Shown here piece after piece: positions 1-9,374 of a stretch of 18,174 nt of DNA; the first letter of the stretch is position 1; each line of letters opens with the position of its first letter. This stretch comes from Ophiocordyceps camponoti-saundersi (nom. inval.) (lineage: Eukaryota > Ascomycota > Sordariomycetes > Hypocreales > Ophiocordycipitaceae): contig PDHQ01000513.1 of NCBI GenBank assembly GCA_003339415.1, positions 1-18,174 of the forward strand, written 5' to 3'. The position numbers and the translations under genes are program-made. Under the pieces are notes generated by a model. It was not told the origin of the DNA. It saw only the letters and a program-made list of their open reading frames with translations, and searched no databases.

Positions 1-25
1 GGGGGGGGGGGGGGGGGGGGGGGGG
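1..25. other. 25-base G homopolymer at window start
   Basis: The first 25 bases are all G, directly followed by RIP-type sequence inside a relic reading frame. Ascomycete telomeres are usually TTAGGG arrays, so this is not telomeric. A G-only run at a contig edge is most simply a sequencing or assembly artefact, for example no-signal bases called as G. A real G tract cannot be excluded. Confidence 0.6.
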
Positions 26-26
26 T

Positions 27-2542
27 AGAGATACGGAATAGTAAAGGGGTTTCGGCTTAACTGCTATTATTCGAGAAAGGCGGTAATACGCTAATTTCGC
101 CGCGTGTAGTCGGTATTATTAGGCTAGTCAGTTTCGATAGCTTTAGATAACCGATTTTTTAAAAAGTTACGGAACTTAGAAGTAACGAACGCGACCGTTT
201 ATAAGACCTAAAGATCTCGGATTATAGTTACGGCGAAGTTTATAATATCCTAGGGGGAGGAAATAAAATCGCGCTTAAGGATATTAAACTTAATATCGTT
301 ATAGCGAGTACTAGAGACGTAAACGCTATAATAGAACTTAAGCGCGGGAAGGTATAGGAGCGGTAGTTATTTATTAGCTAAAATAGAGCGGAGGTAGCCG
401 GTATTTATCGTACTAGGAGTCCGCTCGAAGTTAAGTACCGTTAGCGAAATAAAAAGCTATGCCCCCTTTTTTAGGCTTTCTATTATAAGCATTAGGCCGA
501 GGGTTCTAGTAGGTAATATTTTAGAGTTGCTAGTAAAATAAAAGTTTCCGAGGCGGTCGATAATAGCTACGGCCTCGGAGTTAGCGACGTTAAGCCCGGT
601 ATCGGGAGAGGTAAGGAAGCGCGAATCTATACTACGTATTACGAAGTCGAATATCCGGCTATAAGTAGAGAGAATACCGGGGAAAACGTCGGGCTAGAAA
701 TTACGAAGGGGCGATATATAGGAGGATTTATTATAAAGGAAGAAGTTAATTAAGTTAAGTATAGGCTTTAGGATAGTACCGAAGTTACGGTATTCGACGG
801 CTAGCTCCGGGGTCCGTACTATAACGACCTATTCTATATAAAAAGCGTAAGATTAGAGTTTAATAGAGGCCTCGATCTGCTCCCTTTCGCGCGTAAACGG
901 TATAAATACCTTGGGGTTTATTAGGTTAGCGCGGCCGCGAAGGGCGCCGAGGAGCCTCTTATACCTAATATCGGTAGCTGCGCCGTATCTCGCCGCCTTA
1001 GCCGGCGGGAGGGTAAGCATAGCGGTGCTAATACCCTTCGCTGCTAGGAGGTCTTCTAGGCGGCTACGGATAGAACGCTTAATATTAGAGTAGCCTTAAA
1101 AAAAGCCGAATAATACTACGTTTAAGTAACGCGCGCGATCGGCGTCGCTATTATAGTTATCTTAGTATATATCTCGTAGGAAATAAGGTAATGCTAGAGA
1201 CGAGAAATTATTAAATCGGGGATAGAAGGCGAGCGGGTAGAAGGTAAAGTTAGTAAGGCGGCTATAGTGCTAGGCAACGAGGGTACGGTTAGCTAGTAGG
1301 TATAAGCGTCTAACTTTAGGGGTATTAATATCGCCGGAGGGGTGCGGCGGCGTGGAGTAGCGGGCGTCGGGTATCCTACTTTGCTTTCGCGGGGAATATT
1401 ATATATCGGTAGCGAGGGTATAGGAGACGTAAGCGATTCCGGAAAGGTTATACCTAATATTAAGCCCGCTAAAGAGTATAAGAAAGCGGTTAGAAAAGGG
1501 GTGCGGGGCGGGGATAACGTTATCGCTATCGGGGTCCGGGGTAGCACGGGGGGAGGGGACGGGTTCTAAATTAATCTAAGTATTAGCACCGTGGTCGTAA
1601 GCGTAAAAGGCGGGCTTATTCTTTATCTAGAAAGCGTCGTCGCGATAGTTATAGGAGAATATAGGCTAGGAGTTTATAAAAATTTACTAGAATATAACTT
1701 ACTTCGCGAGGGATAAGGTTTACGAACAGGTTTCGTTAAGCCGCTAACTAGGCTCGATACCGGATCCGTAAAGCTTTAAGGTCTCGAATATACCCTTAAT
1801 ATATTCCGCGAGGTAGCTAGCGTAGTTAGTATATATTACTATACTAGCGAAGGTTACCTTAGATAAGTTTTAAGGCCTAGCGGCCGGGTTTACTTTATCG
1901 GAATTATTAATCTTAGGTTCGACGAGGTATATAATAATAAACTAAGTTTCTCGCGAGCCCGCTATAGCGATATAAAATATATAGTTAGTAAGGGTAAATA
2001 GTAATAGTTTAATTATATACTTAGAAGCGTAAGGCGCGGACTAACGCTATAAGGTAAAGGTAATATTATTAAAAAATCCGCCTTAGCGCGAGATAGTTCG
2101 AAGGGGAAGACTAATAATACTAATTATATCTATATAGAAGGTCGGATAATAATTATCTTCGACGCTTGCGGGTTAGGACTAGCGACCGTCCCGAGAGTAT
2201 TCGTAGTTAATAGTATAGCGGGTTTAGAAAAGAGAGAGGGCTTCGGCGGGATTAAAATTAGGAGAATTAGTAAGTTTTCAAAGTCGAGAGGCTAGTTTCG
2301 GATTAGCCTAAATTAAGTATAATATAATAGAAATAGTTACCGGAAAATTTACGAGATTTAGAGGTATAATCGATTATATACCCGCGCTAGATAAGGGTAG
2401 TTTCCTTATCTAGGGGGGTATATTTATCTTTAAATTCTAGCAAGTTATTAATATATCCTAGCTTAGTAGGAGATTAAGGCCGGTCTTCGTTATTATCGTA
2501 GGAATAGTATTAGTTATTATAAAAATTATAGGTAGGGGGCAT
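27..2542 (-). pseudogene. Relic of a large unrecognised protein gene, RIP-inactivated, open at left end
   Basis: On the minus strand a surviving ATG (2542-2540) opens a frame reading MPPTYNF..., with GYINNLLEFKDKYTPLDK further on. Near 2300-2270 the sense frame shifts by one (intron or indel). It then continues to about position 27 with only TAG/TAA interruptions, explainable as CAG/CAA/TGG. I counted roughly 15 such stops in the last 385 codons, sparser than in alternative frames. Readable segments, with RIP changes left in, include PDPDSDNVIPAPHPFSNRF (about 1540-1480), RRLYLLANRTLVAWHYSRL (about 1310-1250, W restored from TAG) and SNIKRSIRSRLEDLLAAKG (about 1095-1040). Residue use is protein-like, with Pro/Asp-rich linker sequence followed by helical-looking sequence. 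I do not recognise the family. A transposon-encoded protein is plausible because RIP targets duplicated DNA, but a duplicated host gene is also possible. The C-terminus lies beyond the window. Confidence 0.6.
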
Positions 2543-2610
2543 TTTAATATATACTTCGAGTAGAGGAGTACGCGTGCTGCAAGTATTAAGGGCGTATAAG
2601 GGAGGTAGGT

Positions 2611-2630
2611 AGGTAATTACCTATAAAAGG
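2611..2630 (+). promoter_or_regulatory. Palindrome plus TATA-like box, possible dead promoter
   Basis: A perfect 12-bp palindrome AGGTAATTACCT (2611-2622) overlaps TATAAAAGG (2622-2630), followed by a purine run GAGAGAG. The block sits about 70-80 bp upstream of the ATG of the minus-strand relic but points the other way. It could be a divergent promoter or a retroelement LTR promoter. No matching second copy was found by eye, so the LTR idea is unsupported. Confidence 0.25.
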
Positions 2631-3400
2631 AGAGAGAGTAATTAACGGGCGAGTTAAATATATTAATTATTTAGTCCTTTTATAAGAAGAACAGCAAGCT
2701 AGATATTTTTTTTTATTTTACTACGTAGTATTTAGATTTAGTGCTTATATTATATTTATATTATAATTTTATTTAATATTATAAGCGGCCCCGTTACTAG
2801 GCCTTATTAACCCGTAGTATCGTATAAGGGTGAAGAAAATTTAGGGCCCTATTATTATAGTCCCTTTATAAAGAATCCTTTATATTATCTACACTCGTAT
2901 ATTCTTTATCGTGTTTCCTCTAAGGCTATACGGTAGTTATATAAATAATTAAAACTTATATTATTTTATTTTTCGTACGGAATAGGTAAGATAAAATAGA
3001 AGAATAATATTAGCGGTATAATTATAGTAAGATAGTAGAAAGAGACGGTATATAGTATTATATTATATATAGGGAAATTAGGTGCTTTAACGAGGTAGTT
3101 TATAGAGACTTTACTATAAAAGTATATAGATTTAAATAGTAGTAAGGAGCGTAAATTATAATATCTTTTTAAGAAACTATTTCTAGGAATATAAAGCTTA
3201 ATACTCGGGTAGTATTATTAATATTATATTAGGATATTATAAAAGGTATAGGACGGTAGTTAGGTTTATAAGAAAAAAGTTATAATATTAATAAAATATA
3301 GTAGGCGATATAAACTATACTTTTTTAATAAAAAATCTCTCTAAATATAGTTAGCGTGCCCTATTATTTCTATCGTTTACTTTTAGCCCCTACGAAAATA
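2631..3400. other. AT-rich spacer without a readable gene
   Basis: This stretch is rich in TATA/AATA words, with a T run at about 2706-2714 and a short GC-richer island around 2784-2860. I found no frame with protein-like residue use on either strand, no tRNA-like fold and no direct repeat shared with other parts of the window. It may be the upstream flank or insertion junction between the minus-strand relic on its left and the plus-strand relics on its right. Confidence 0.4.
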
Positions 3401-3405
3401 TTATA

Positions 3406-3466
3406 CTAGTAGACCGCGAGGAATAGTTTAACTTATTCCTTAGCGTTATATTCTGCGGTCTACTAG
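3406..3466. repeat. Nested inverted repeat (hairpin-forming)
   Basis: Outer arms CTAGTAGACCGC (3406-3417) and GCGGTCTACTAG (3455-3466) are perfect 12-bp reverse complements. Inside them, AGGAATA (3419-3425) and TATTCCT (3434-3440) form a second perfect 7-bp stem with loop GTTTAACT. The right side has a 14-base bulge at 3441-3454. Imperfect pairing continues outward (TTATA at 3401-3405 against TATAA at 3470-3474, past a CGG insertion). It could be the terminal inverted repeats of a very short element, a terminator-like hairpin or chance. The double nesting makes chance less likely. Confidence 0.55.
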
Positions 3467-3949
3467 CGGTATAATCGTTCGTCCTTATAGCAGGCAGAGC
3501 AGGGCTTACTTACTATATAAACTGCGTAGGGTAGCTCGTCTAACCTAGCTTTAAGGGTATTTTGCTAGTAGCCGGCGGGGTATTAGTAGGTTAAGGATAG
3601 CGGACGGACAAGACGGTATTACCCTTAAGGGTAGTATTAGGGGAATTAGCTTTAGTGCGAGGAAGGGGTAATAGAGGAAGTAAGCTATCGGAATTATAAC
3701 GTATATTTCCGTTATCTTCGCTAGCAGTGCCTCGTTCTTAGTATATATCGTCGTAGGAATATATAGGACTTGAAGGGAGAGTAATATTTTCGTTAGGGGG
3801 AGGCTTAGAACGTAGTTAGCTACTTACTTTAAATAGCTATATTACGGTTAGGGGAGCCCGTTTTCGCGAAGGCGGTAGTAAGGTTAAGGGGGGGGTTAAA
3901 TCCTAAGTAGCGGTAATAAACGAAGGTATATTTAAGCGTTAAGTTTCGA
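3467..3949. other. Inter-relic stretch, no gene assigned
   Basis: Between the nested hairpin and the plus-strand relic, this sequence contains a cluster of surviving GCA sites (3490-3506), a GC-richer block (3560-3680) and a run of eight or more G at about 3890-3897. No frame could be read confidently. It may include the diverged 5' end of the relic that becomes readable near 3950. Confidence 0.35.
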
Positions 3950-4950
3950 TATTTTTAGCGTTAAGATTACTACCGCTATTAGTTTTAAGAACTTAGTATA
4001 ATAGGTAGGTAATATATTATTATAGCGAAAGTTACTATATAAAGAGGGCGGCGAGGGTTTTAGGGAACTCGGCTAACTTAAGGATATAATAAAGGCGTTT
4101 ATCCTAAGTAATAGAGGGGAGCCTTAACGCGTAGGTGCAGAGGTCCTAGGCGAGATTAAACGTTTCGGTTCCGCCGCTATTATAGGGACCGGTATCGGTA
4201 TCTATAGCTAGTAACTAGGTAGGGCGAAAGTCGGGACCGATATACTAGCGAACGATATCTAGCAGACTATACTAAAACTAGTCGCTAAATTAGGCGGCGT
4301 AGTCGTTAGTATCGATTCCCTCTTTAGGGAGCGTAAGGTAGTTAGTTTAATATAGCTACTTTAATACCTTAAGATTACGGATCGTAAAGTTAAGTAACTT
4401 ATACTAGAGAATAATCGCTAAGCGCTTATTAATAGGTTTAGTATCGAAACGTAGTAGGAATAAAACGGGTCTCTATTTAGCTTCGTTAAGGCGTTCGGTA
4501 TTAAAAGATAGGAGGGCGGGGAGGAGGTCTCTATAAAGGGATAGCTTCTAATTATCGCGTTAGTCGAAGATAATAGTAAGCGTATTATTTAGCTAGCTTA
4601 TTATATATTTTATTACTTAACGGAGTACCTTATATTTTATTAAGGATAAGTTTATAGTCTAAGTAAGGTTAAGGATCTTAACGTATCTTTCTATAAGCTT
4701 ATAGCAAATATATTCGTACTCGTTATTAGTAAATTAGATAAGTAGGGAACCGTTACGTTCCGCGGTTAGGCTACCCGATTTAGCGTCTTTTTAGGGTAGG
4801 AAAAGGAGCTTTTCGATCTTAGTAAGCGGATTATTATTATAAAGGGCAGCTACGAGTTTATACTAGTTATTAGGTATTACGCGGTAGTAGGCGGTAAGGT
4901 AAAGGTATTAGAGGTTATACGTAACGTAATAAAAGGCAGCGAACTAAAAC
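3950..4950 (+). pseudogene. Relic reading frame, unrecognised protein of about 330 codons
   Basis: In the plus-strand frame containing 4806-4808 as a codon, the sequence reads as plausible protein if TAG/TAA are taken as Gln/Trp. Codons are strongly purine-first (GAG, AAG, GAT, GTT, GCG), which the other two frames do not show. Readable segments include KDIIKAFILSN (from about 4080), RGEPQRVGAEVLGEIKRFG (about 4117-4173), KITDRKVKQLILENN (about 4370-4415) and GGKVKVLEVIRNVIKGSEL (about 4890-4945). The density of TAG/TAA here (about 21 in 300 codons by hand) is not lower than chance for such DNA, so support comes from residue and codon pattern only. I do not recognise the family and cannot assign a function. 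A second readable block in another frame begins at about 4975 and may be the same gene after an intron or indel. Confidence 0.4.
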
Positions 4951-4974
4951 TATAATAAATAATAATATTAAAGA

Positions 4975-5292
4975 TAAGGTATAGCGGTCGGGGGGGGTAG
5001 CGAACTTCGGGAACTCTAAGGCGTATTATCGAATCTTATATAATAATCCCGAAAGTACCTCTGCCTAGGGCGGTAAAGTACTAGGCGGTAATATGATTTT
5101 TCTAGATAGGGTTACGCTATATAATAGCGAGTCGTTATAGCGGGAAGCCTAGTTAGCCTTTTAGGAAAAGGCAGCGTCCTATTTCGGTTTCGATATTATA
5201 AGCGGTGCCTTAGAACCTTTTAGGATCTTAGAAGGCCGCCTCTACTACCTATACCTAGATATCGCCGTAATTATCGTTTTTTAAAAGAGTTT
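4975..5292 (+). pseudogene. Continuation relic frame, unrecognised protein
   Basis: In the frame of the surviving ATG at 5093-5095, the sequence reads upstream as KAYYRILYNNPESTSAQGG and downstream as MIFLDRVTLYNSESLQ, then SYFGFDIISGALEPFRILEG up to about 5250. TAG/TAA occur only where CAG/CAA/TGG fit. The frame is offset from the relic ending near 4950, so the two may be exons or frameshifted parts of one ancestral gene. After about 5290 the reading becomes low-complexity and untrustworthy. Function unknown; this could be transposon cargo or a duplicated host gene. Confidence 0.35.
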
Positions 5293-6300
5293 GCTAATTA
5301 AAACGTAATATTAAGTCGATATTCCTTAGTATAGAATCTATATTATTATTAGCGTAAGGTTATAAGATTAATAAGGTACGAGGCTTAAACCTTTATTATA
5401 GAGCTAGTAAGGCTACTATAAGTTAGCCTCCTCTCTATTATACTCTTAATTATACCTTTTTAGCGCTTTAATCTAGTATTAGCTAGATAATACCTTAACT
5501 AGCATTTCTAAAAGCTAATTAAGCAAATTATAAATAGTTTTAACGTTACGTAGTTCGGTATTAATATTCTTACTTTATAAGAAGCGCCGGGACTTATTAA
5601 GAGAGAAAAGGACGGTAATATAGTTTTTAACCGTATTTCGTCGTAAGGCTCCTTAATAAAACGCTTCGTAGAGTTAGTTAATATACTTCTTATCGAGTAT
5701 TCTATTTTTCGAGATCGTCTAATCTATTTTTAGAATTTTTATAGGGATCTTAGCTATAAGTATATAGTATTTTTTAGCGTCCTAAAATATACTTATAGTA
5801 TTGTTAAAATATTTATCTTAAGTAGCGAGGGATTAGGTCGTTTCTTTATATAGTTAGTTATTAGATTATCGATTTCGGTATCGCTTGCTAAGTTAGTGCC
5901 CGGGGGAGGAAGCTTTGCGGCGAGATATAGTAATTAAGTTACTCGAGCATTATTATAATATTATAAGTTCTTAAGATATATTTAAAAGCTTAAGGTTAAT
6001 AGAAAGAATATAAGTAGTTTAGGACGTTATATCTTTTATAAGGTAGTACGGTAATATTAAACTTAGGGGATAATATAGGTATACTATCGTATATTTAGTT
6101 TTTTTTTATAATCCCTACCTTTTATCTTTTAGCTATAACCTAAACCGTATAAGATAAAATAACTAATATTAGTATATACTTATATATATTAGGGTATCGT
6201 AAACATTATACTAAAAATACCTTATAAACTCTGCCTATTATATAAGACTTATAAGTTATATAGTCTATTTATAACAGATCTTTGTAAAGGTACTACTATT
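5293..6300. other. AT-rich stretch without a confident gene
   Basis: I see no frame that stays protein-like. Part of 5293-5800 can be read in the plus-strand frame of the preceding relic but gives mostly L/I/Y/S-rich text typical of RIP-biased noise. I looked here for a copia RT catalytic motif (YVDD or variants) and an integrase HHCC arrangement upstream of the RNase H relic and found neither. There is a T run at about 6101-6109. Confidence 0.4.
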
Positions 6301-6402
6301 TCCTACTCTTATTATTCCTTAGTTTTATTTCCTATATATATATATAATAGAAATAGCTATAGATAGCTATATAGATAAACATATAGAGAGGTAAGAGTAG
6401 GA
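6301..6402. repeat. Short inverted repeat flanking an AT-rich core
   Basis: TCCTACTCTTA (6301-6311) and TAAGAGTAGGA (6392-6402) are perfect 11-bp reverse complements, separated by 80 bp of AT-rich sequence holding a TA microsatellite (about 6334-6348) and AGCTAT/ATAGCT repeats. A small palindrome TACCTAGGTA (6409-6418) follows directly. This could be a MITE-like remnant or part of a decayed LTR. No target-site duplication is evident. Confidence 0.35.
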
Positions 6403-6688
6403 CGAATATACCTAGGTAAAAGGGCGCCACGAATCTCGAGTATTAAGAGGCTGTCTAATAACCTATATTATAAAGCTAGACTAGTAGAAGAAATATATTA
6501 ATTAGTAGGTTAGGGAGTAAAATAGGACGATAATTATATATAAGAGGAGGGAGGGAGATCGTTTAGGTTACGAGAGTGCCGGATAGTATCTTTTAGTATT
6601 TTTTAATATAGAATATCGGGCTTATAATAGTTAGAAATCCTTATTAGATAAGTTATAAGGGAGCGGTTCTACGTTAAAATACTATCTT

Positions 6689-7358
6689 TTAATAATAAGT
6701 AGTGCTCTCCATGTTACTATTTATACTTGACTAGATATCGCGTATATAGTTAGTAAGCTTACAAGGTTACGCTTAAACTTAGGGCCGCGTTATTTCTATA
6801 AAATTAAGCGTTACCTAGCCTATCTTCTTAATATAGCTAACTACGCCCTCTCCTTCGGTCCTAGAACTTATATAGCTATCTGCTTATTAGATTCTTCCTA
6901 CGCTAATTGTCCGGATACTCGCAAATTATCTTAGGGTTACTATTTCTAACTTTAAGATAGTGGTACTTTTAATTAGAAAGCTATAAAGTAAATAACCGTT
7001 ATAACCTCCTCTATAGAAAGGGAACTCCTAGCCTTTTCTAAGGACGCTAAGGAATAACGGGCCCTATCCCGCTTAATTAAAAAACTCGGTATCTAAATAA
7101 CGGGTATCTTAATACTTTACTATAATAATTAGCGTACGATTATACTCCTAACTAAACCTCCCGCGAAAACTTTAAATAAACCTCCGATATATCGATATTT
7201 ATAATTACTAGTTACGATAAGAGGTATAGGATAAATATATCGAAATCCGCTAGATCGCCTCTATAGATAACCCTGCGGATAGCTTTATAAAAGCCCTGCC
7301 TGCCGAGGCTTTACTTCTTTTCCGCAAGCGTATTAGGGTTTTACCTTTACCTTACTAA
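6689..7358 (+). pseudogene. Ty1/copia retrotransposon polyprotein relic (RT end plus RNase H)
   Basis: The 6689-7180 frame reads SSALHVTIYT and LDIAYIVSKLTRL, the RT to RNase H junction of copia polyproteins (usually RPDI in place of LDI), then a PGPRHF-type segment. RNase H follows: DSSYANCPDTRK with first catalytic Asp at 6890-6892, the Glu of the TxxE-type motif (IEREL) at 7016-7018, and YNNQ where copia has CDNQ (7121-7132). The Asp of CDNQ is now AAT (7124-7126), exactly what TpG to TpA gives from TGTGAT. Between about 7150 and 7188 the frame shifts by one. It then reads YIDIYNYWLRQEVQ, EIRWIAS and DNPADSFIKALP (from 7266), the conserved copia C-terminus (HxDIHxxWLRQEV, DxPADGFTKAL), ending at TAA 7356-7358. 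Gag, protease, integrase and most of RT are missing upstream, and I see no LTR, so the copy is truncated as well as RIP-killed. Confidence 0.9.
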
Positions 7359-7560
7359 CTTCCTTCTCTTTTCTTCTATTTCTTTCCTTTATTATAGACT
7401 CTTTCTTTCTTATATTTTTTACTACGTTTCTTTACGTTATACTTTTTGCTTTAAGGAAACTATAGTAAATTACTATAATATTAAGGATATATACGATTAT
7501 TTCCCCTTTCCTTTCCCCTTTTTCTTATCTCCCTATGCCCTTATACTATCTATATACGAG
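7359..7560. other. Pyrimidine-rich 3' flank of the copia relic
   Basis: Directly after the copia stop the plus strand is dominated by CT words (TTCCTTCTC, TTTCTTTCC, CCCCTTTCC), with further CT-rich sequence up to about 7530. A copia 3' LTR would normally be preceded by a plus-strand purine tract; here the bias is the opposite. No LTR boundary (TG...CA) can be placed because those dinucleotides are the ones RIP removes. No gene seen. Confidence 0.4.
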
Positions 7561-7561
7561 G

Positions 7562-8330
7562 GAATATATTAAGGCTACTAACCTAACGAGCTAGGTTAAG
7601 GCTAGCACGATGCAAAACCGCCTGCAAATTCGTAATAATACCGTCGGAACTTAAGCCTTCTAACGACGAACTAGTTAGGTAATTATAGGGGCGCTCTATA
7701 ATAATATAATTAGTATAACGACCGCCGAAAACGCCTAGGACCTTAATATAGTAATATATAGCGAGCGGAAAAGTCGGGTCCTTATATTTAGCGTAAGAAC
7801 GAATAATCTCGCCTTAGCTTACTATAAGAATTCCTTATAGCTAGTCGGGGAAGCGTAAGAGTAATATAATCCGATGCTAATAAGTAGTATAAGCGGGATT
7901 ATACGCGATTAAAATAATCGGGTTCCTAAGCGGCGGCATAGCCGCCACGCGCGCTTCCGCGTCCTAATAATAGTTATTCCTATTCCTTTCTTACTTTACT
8001 AGGTTTACTTATATCGGTAATAAGATACTAAAATCTCCTAGATAACTTAGGGTCTCTTATTCTAAAAGTATAAAATATCTTTTAATCGTTTCCCTTATAA
8101 ACGGTAATAGCGCTAAATAGTAATCCTAGGAACTTAATAACCTCGTTACCTAGCTCGAGATAGTATACCTCTATTATAATATTTCCTCGGAATATAGGAA
8201 CGACGAATTATACGGTAAAGGCTAAAAGAAAAACGATTTTTCGGGTTTAAAATAACGGGGTAGATAAAGTTAAAAATAGCAGAATTTTCCTACGCGCGCC
8301 GAATTTTTCGTTTTTATTTATAAGCGGGCC
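7562..8330 (+). pseudogene. Possible relic frame, unrecognised
   Basis: In the frame starting GAA at 7562, the sequence reads IKATNLTSQVKASTMQNRLQ near the start and ITGQIKLKIAEFSYARR near the end, with TAG/TAA where Gln/Trp fit. Over the first 300 bp another frame is almost as readable (Q/R-rich), so the assignment is uncertain. It does not look like a typical copia gag to me. A GC-rich hairpin (7932-7946) lies inside it. It may be a separate element inserted downstream of the copia fragment. Confidence 0.25.
7932..7946. repeat. GC-rich mini-hairpin
   Basis: GGCGGC (7932-7937), loop ATA, GCCGCC (7941-7946). It stands out as a GC-only stem in an AT-rich region and is followed by ACGCGCGCTTCCGCG. 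These words contain no CpA target, so RIP could not erode them. It may be only the remains of an Ala/Gly-rich coding stretch. Confidence 0.4.
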
Positions 8331-8639
8331 CCGGTCTACTAATTTATAACGCTATTATTTCCTTTCTATTTTTTAAAATTATAATATTTTCCTTTTAGAC
8401 GCTTTTCTTATATTTTTCTATAGTTTATCGTCTACGCTAAAGACTATTTATAACGCTCCCTAGAACGCCTACTTTATATATACTTCGGTACCTTCTCACG
8501 TGCGTCCTCGGCCGACTAATTAGCTTTCGAGATTACCGCACCTATTATCGATAATCTAACTAATAAGGTTACTAGATTACTAGCCGATAGTACGTACTAT
8601 TAATACGTACCCTCTTTCGAAATGTTCGATTTTTACTAT

Positions 8640-9374
8640 AGTAATATAAGGTAGGTATAGGCTATCGGGTAGGTGCACTAATATATATATTATATATATA
8701 TACTAAGTCTAGGCTAGGATAGCTAGGCTAGGTTATATGCGAGGTTAGGCGGGGCTAGTTACGTGGACCCCTTTTAATATTTATACTTCTACGGCTATTT
8801 TTTCCTTCCTCTATTCTTAGGCTTTAGTATATTTTTTCCGAGGCTTTTCTGCTTCTTTTTTAGCACTAATAGTTTCTTCCTTTCCGGGCCTATTTTTCTT
8901 AGCCCCGGAGGGGGTATATTAGGGGTAGGGAAGTGAGTACGGGGGCGTACGATATATAGAGGCATAGTTTACCGTAAAGGTTAGACTTAGACCGTATGCC
9001 TTTAAAGGGTTAGATAATTCCCCTTTATATATCGACCCCTAGTCCTAGTACTTCTAGTCCTATATTTCCCCCCTAGTTTTAAGTAAGCCGGCCTTATACC
9101 GAGGTACCTATACCTAGAAGCTATTAGCTAATATAATATATATATATATATATATTTATATATATTACCTAGTAAGTAGGTAATATTAAGAGAGGTGCTC
9201 TATTTTACTAATAACTCTATTACGGTAATACGATATATAGCTTTAGTAGCACTCTTAAATTAAACTATTAGGCTATATAAATAGGCTAACTAGTCTTAAG
9301 CCGTAGCCGGTTAAGGTATAAACTATAAGGTAGTTAAACTATAGGAGTAATCTAATTAGGTAGCTAATAAAGAA
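8640..9374. other. Spacer with AT microsatellites and short repeats, no gene
   Basis: No protein-like frame was found. The block contains an AT dinucleotide tract (8679-8703), short repeats of CTAGGCTAGG around 8706-8732, a pyrimidine-rich segment (about 8767-8910) and a second AT tract (9131-9166). It separates the copia/relic region from the first copy of the three-copy repeat family. Confidence 0.4.
9131..9184. repeat. TA microsatellite ending in a small inverted repeat
   Basis: TA repeats with small interruptions run from 9131 to 9166. They are followed by ATTACCT (9164-9170), loop AGTAAGT, AGGTAAT (9178-9184), a perfect 7-bp stem. The ACCT/AGGT words recur in palindromes at 2611-2622 and 6409-6418. 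Confidence 0.5.

Noticed and set aside
911..1093. Short ATG-started plus-strand frame of 60 codons
   Set aside because: It overlaps, on the opposite strand, the much longer minus-strand relic and has no features of its own. ATG and long frames are rare here only because of RIP.
1293..1547. Open minus-strand frame of 84 codons
   Set aside because: It is a shifted frame of the relic gene, whose sense frame runs through the same bases one position off; the Pro/Thr-rich text is a shadow.
1342..1569. Open plus-strand frame of 75 codons, Gly-rich
   Set aside because: Antisense to the Pro/Asp-rich part of the minus-strand relic, which explains its Gly/Val richness and lack of stops.
6421..6435. 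Possible retroelement primer-binding site (TGGCGCC on the minus strand at about 6424-6430)
   Set aside because: A 7-base match to a known lysine-tRNA PBS core is weak, the orientation is opposite to the copia relic, and no LTR edge adjoins it.
5293..6650. Missing reverse transcriptase and integrase domains of the copia element
   Set aside because: I looked for YVDD-like and HHCC-like patterns in the plus-strand frames and found none, so I treat the element as 5'-truncated and do not extend it.
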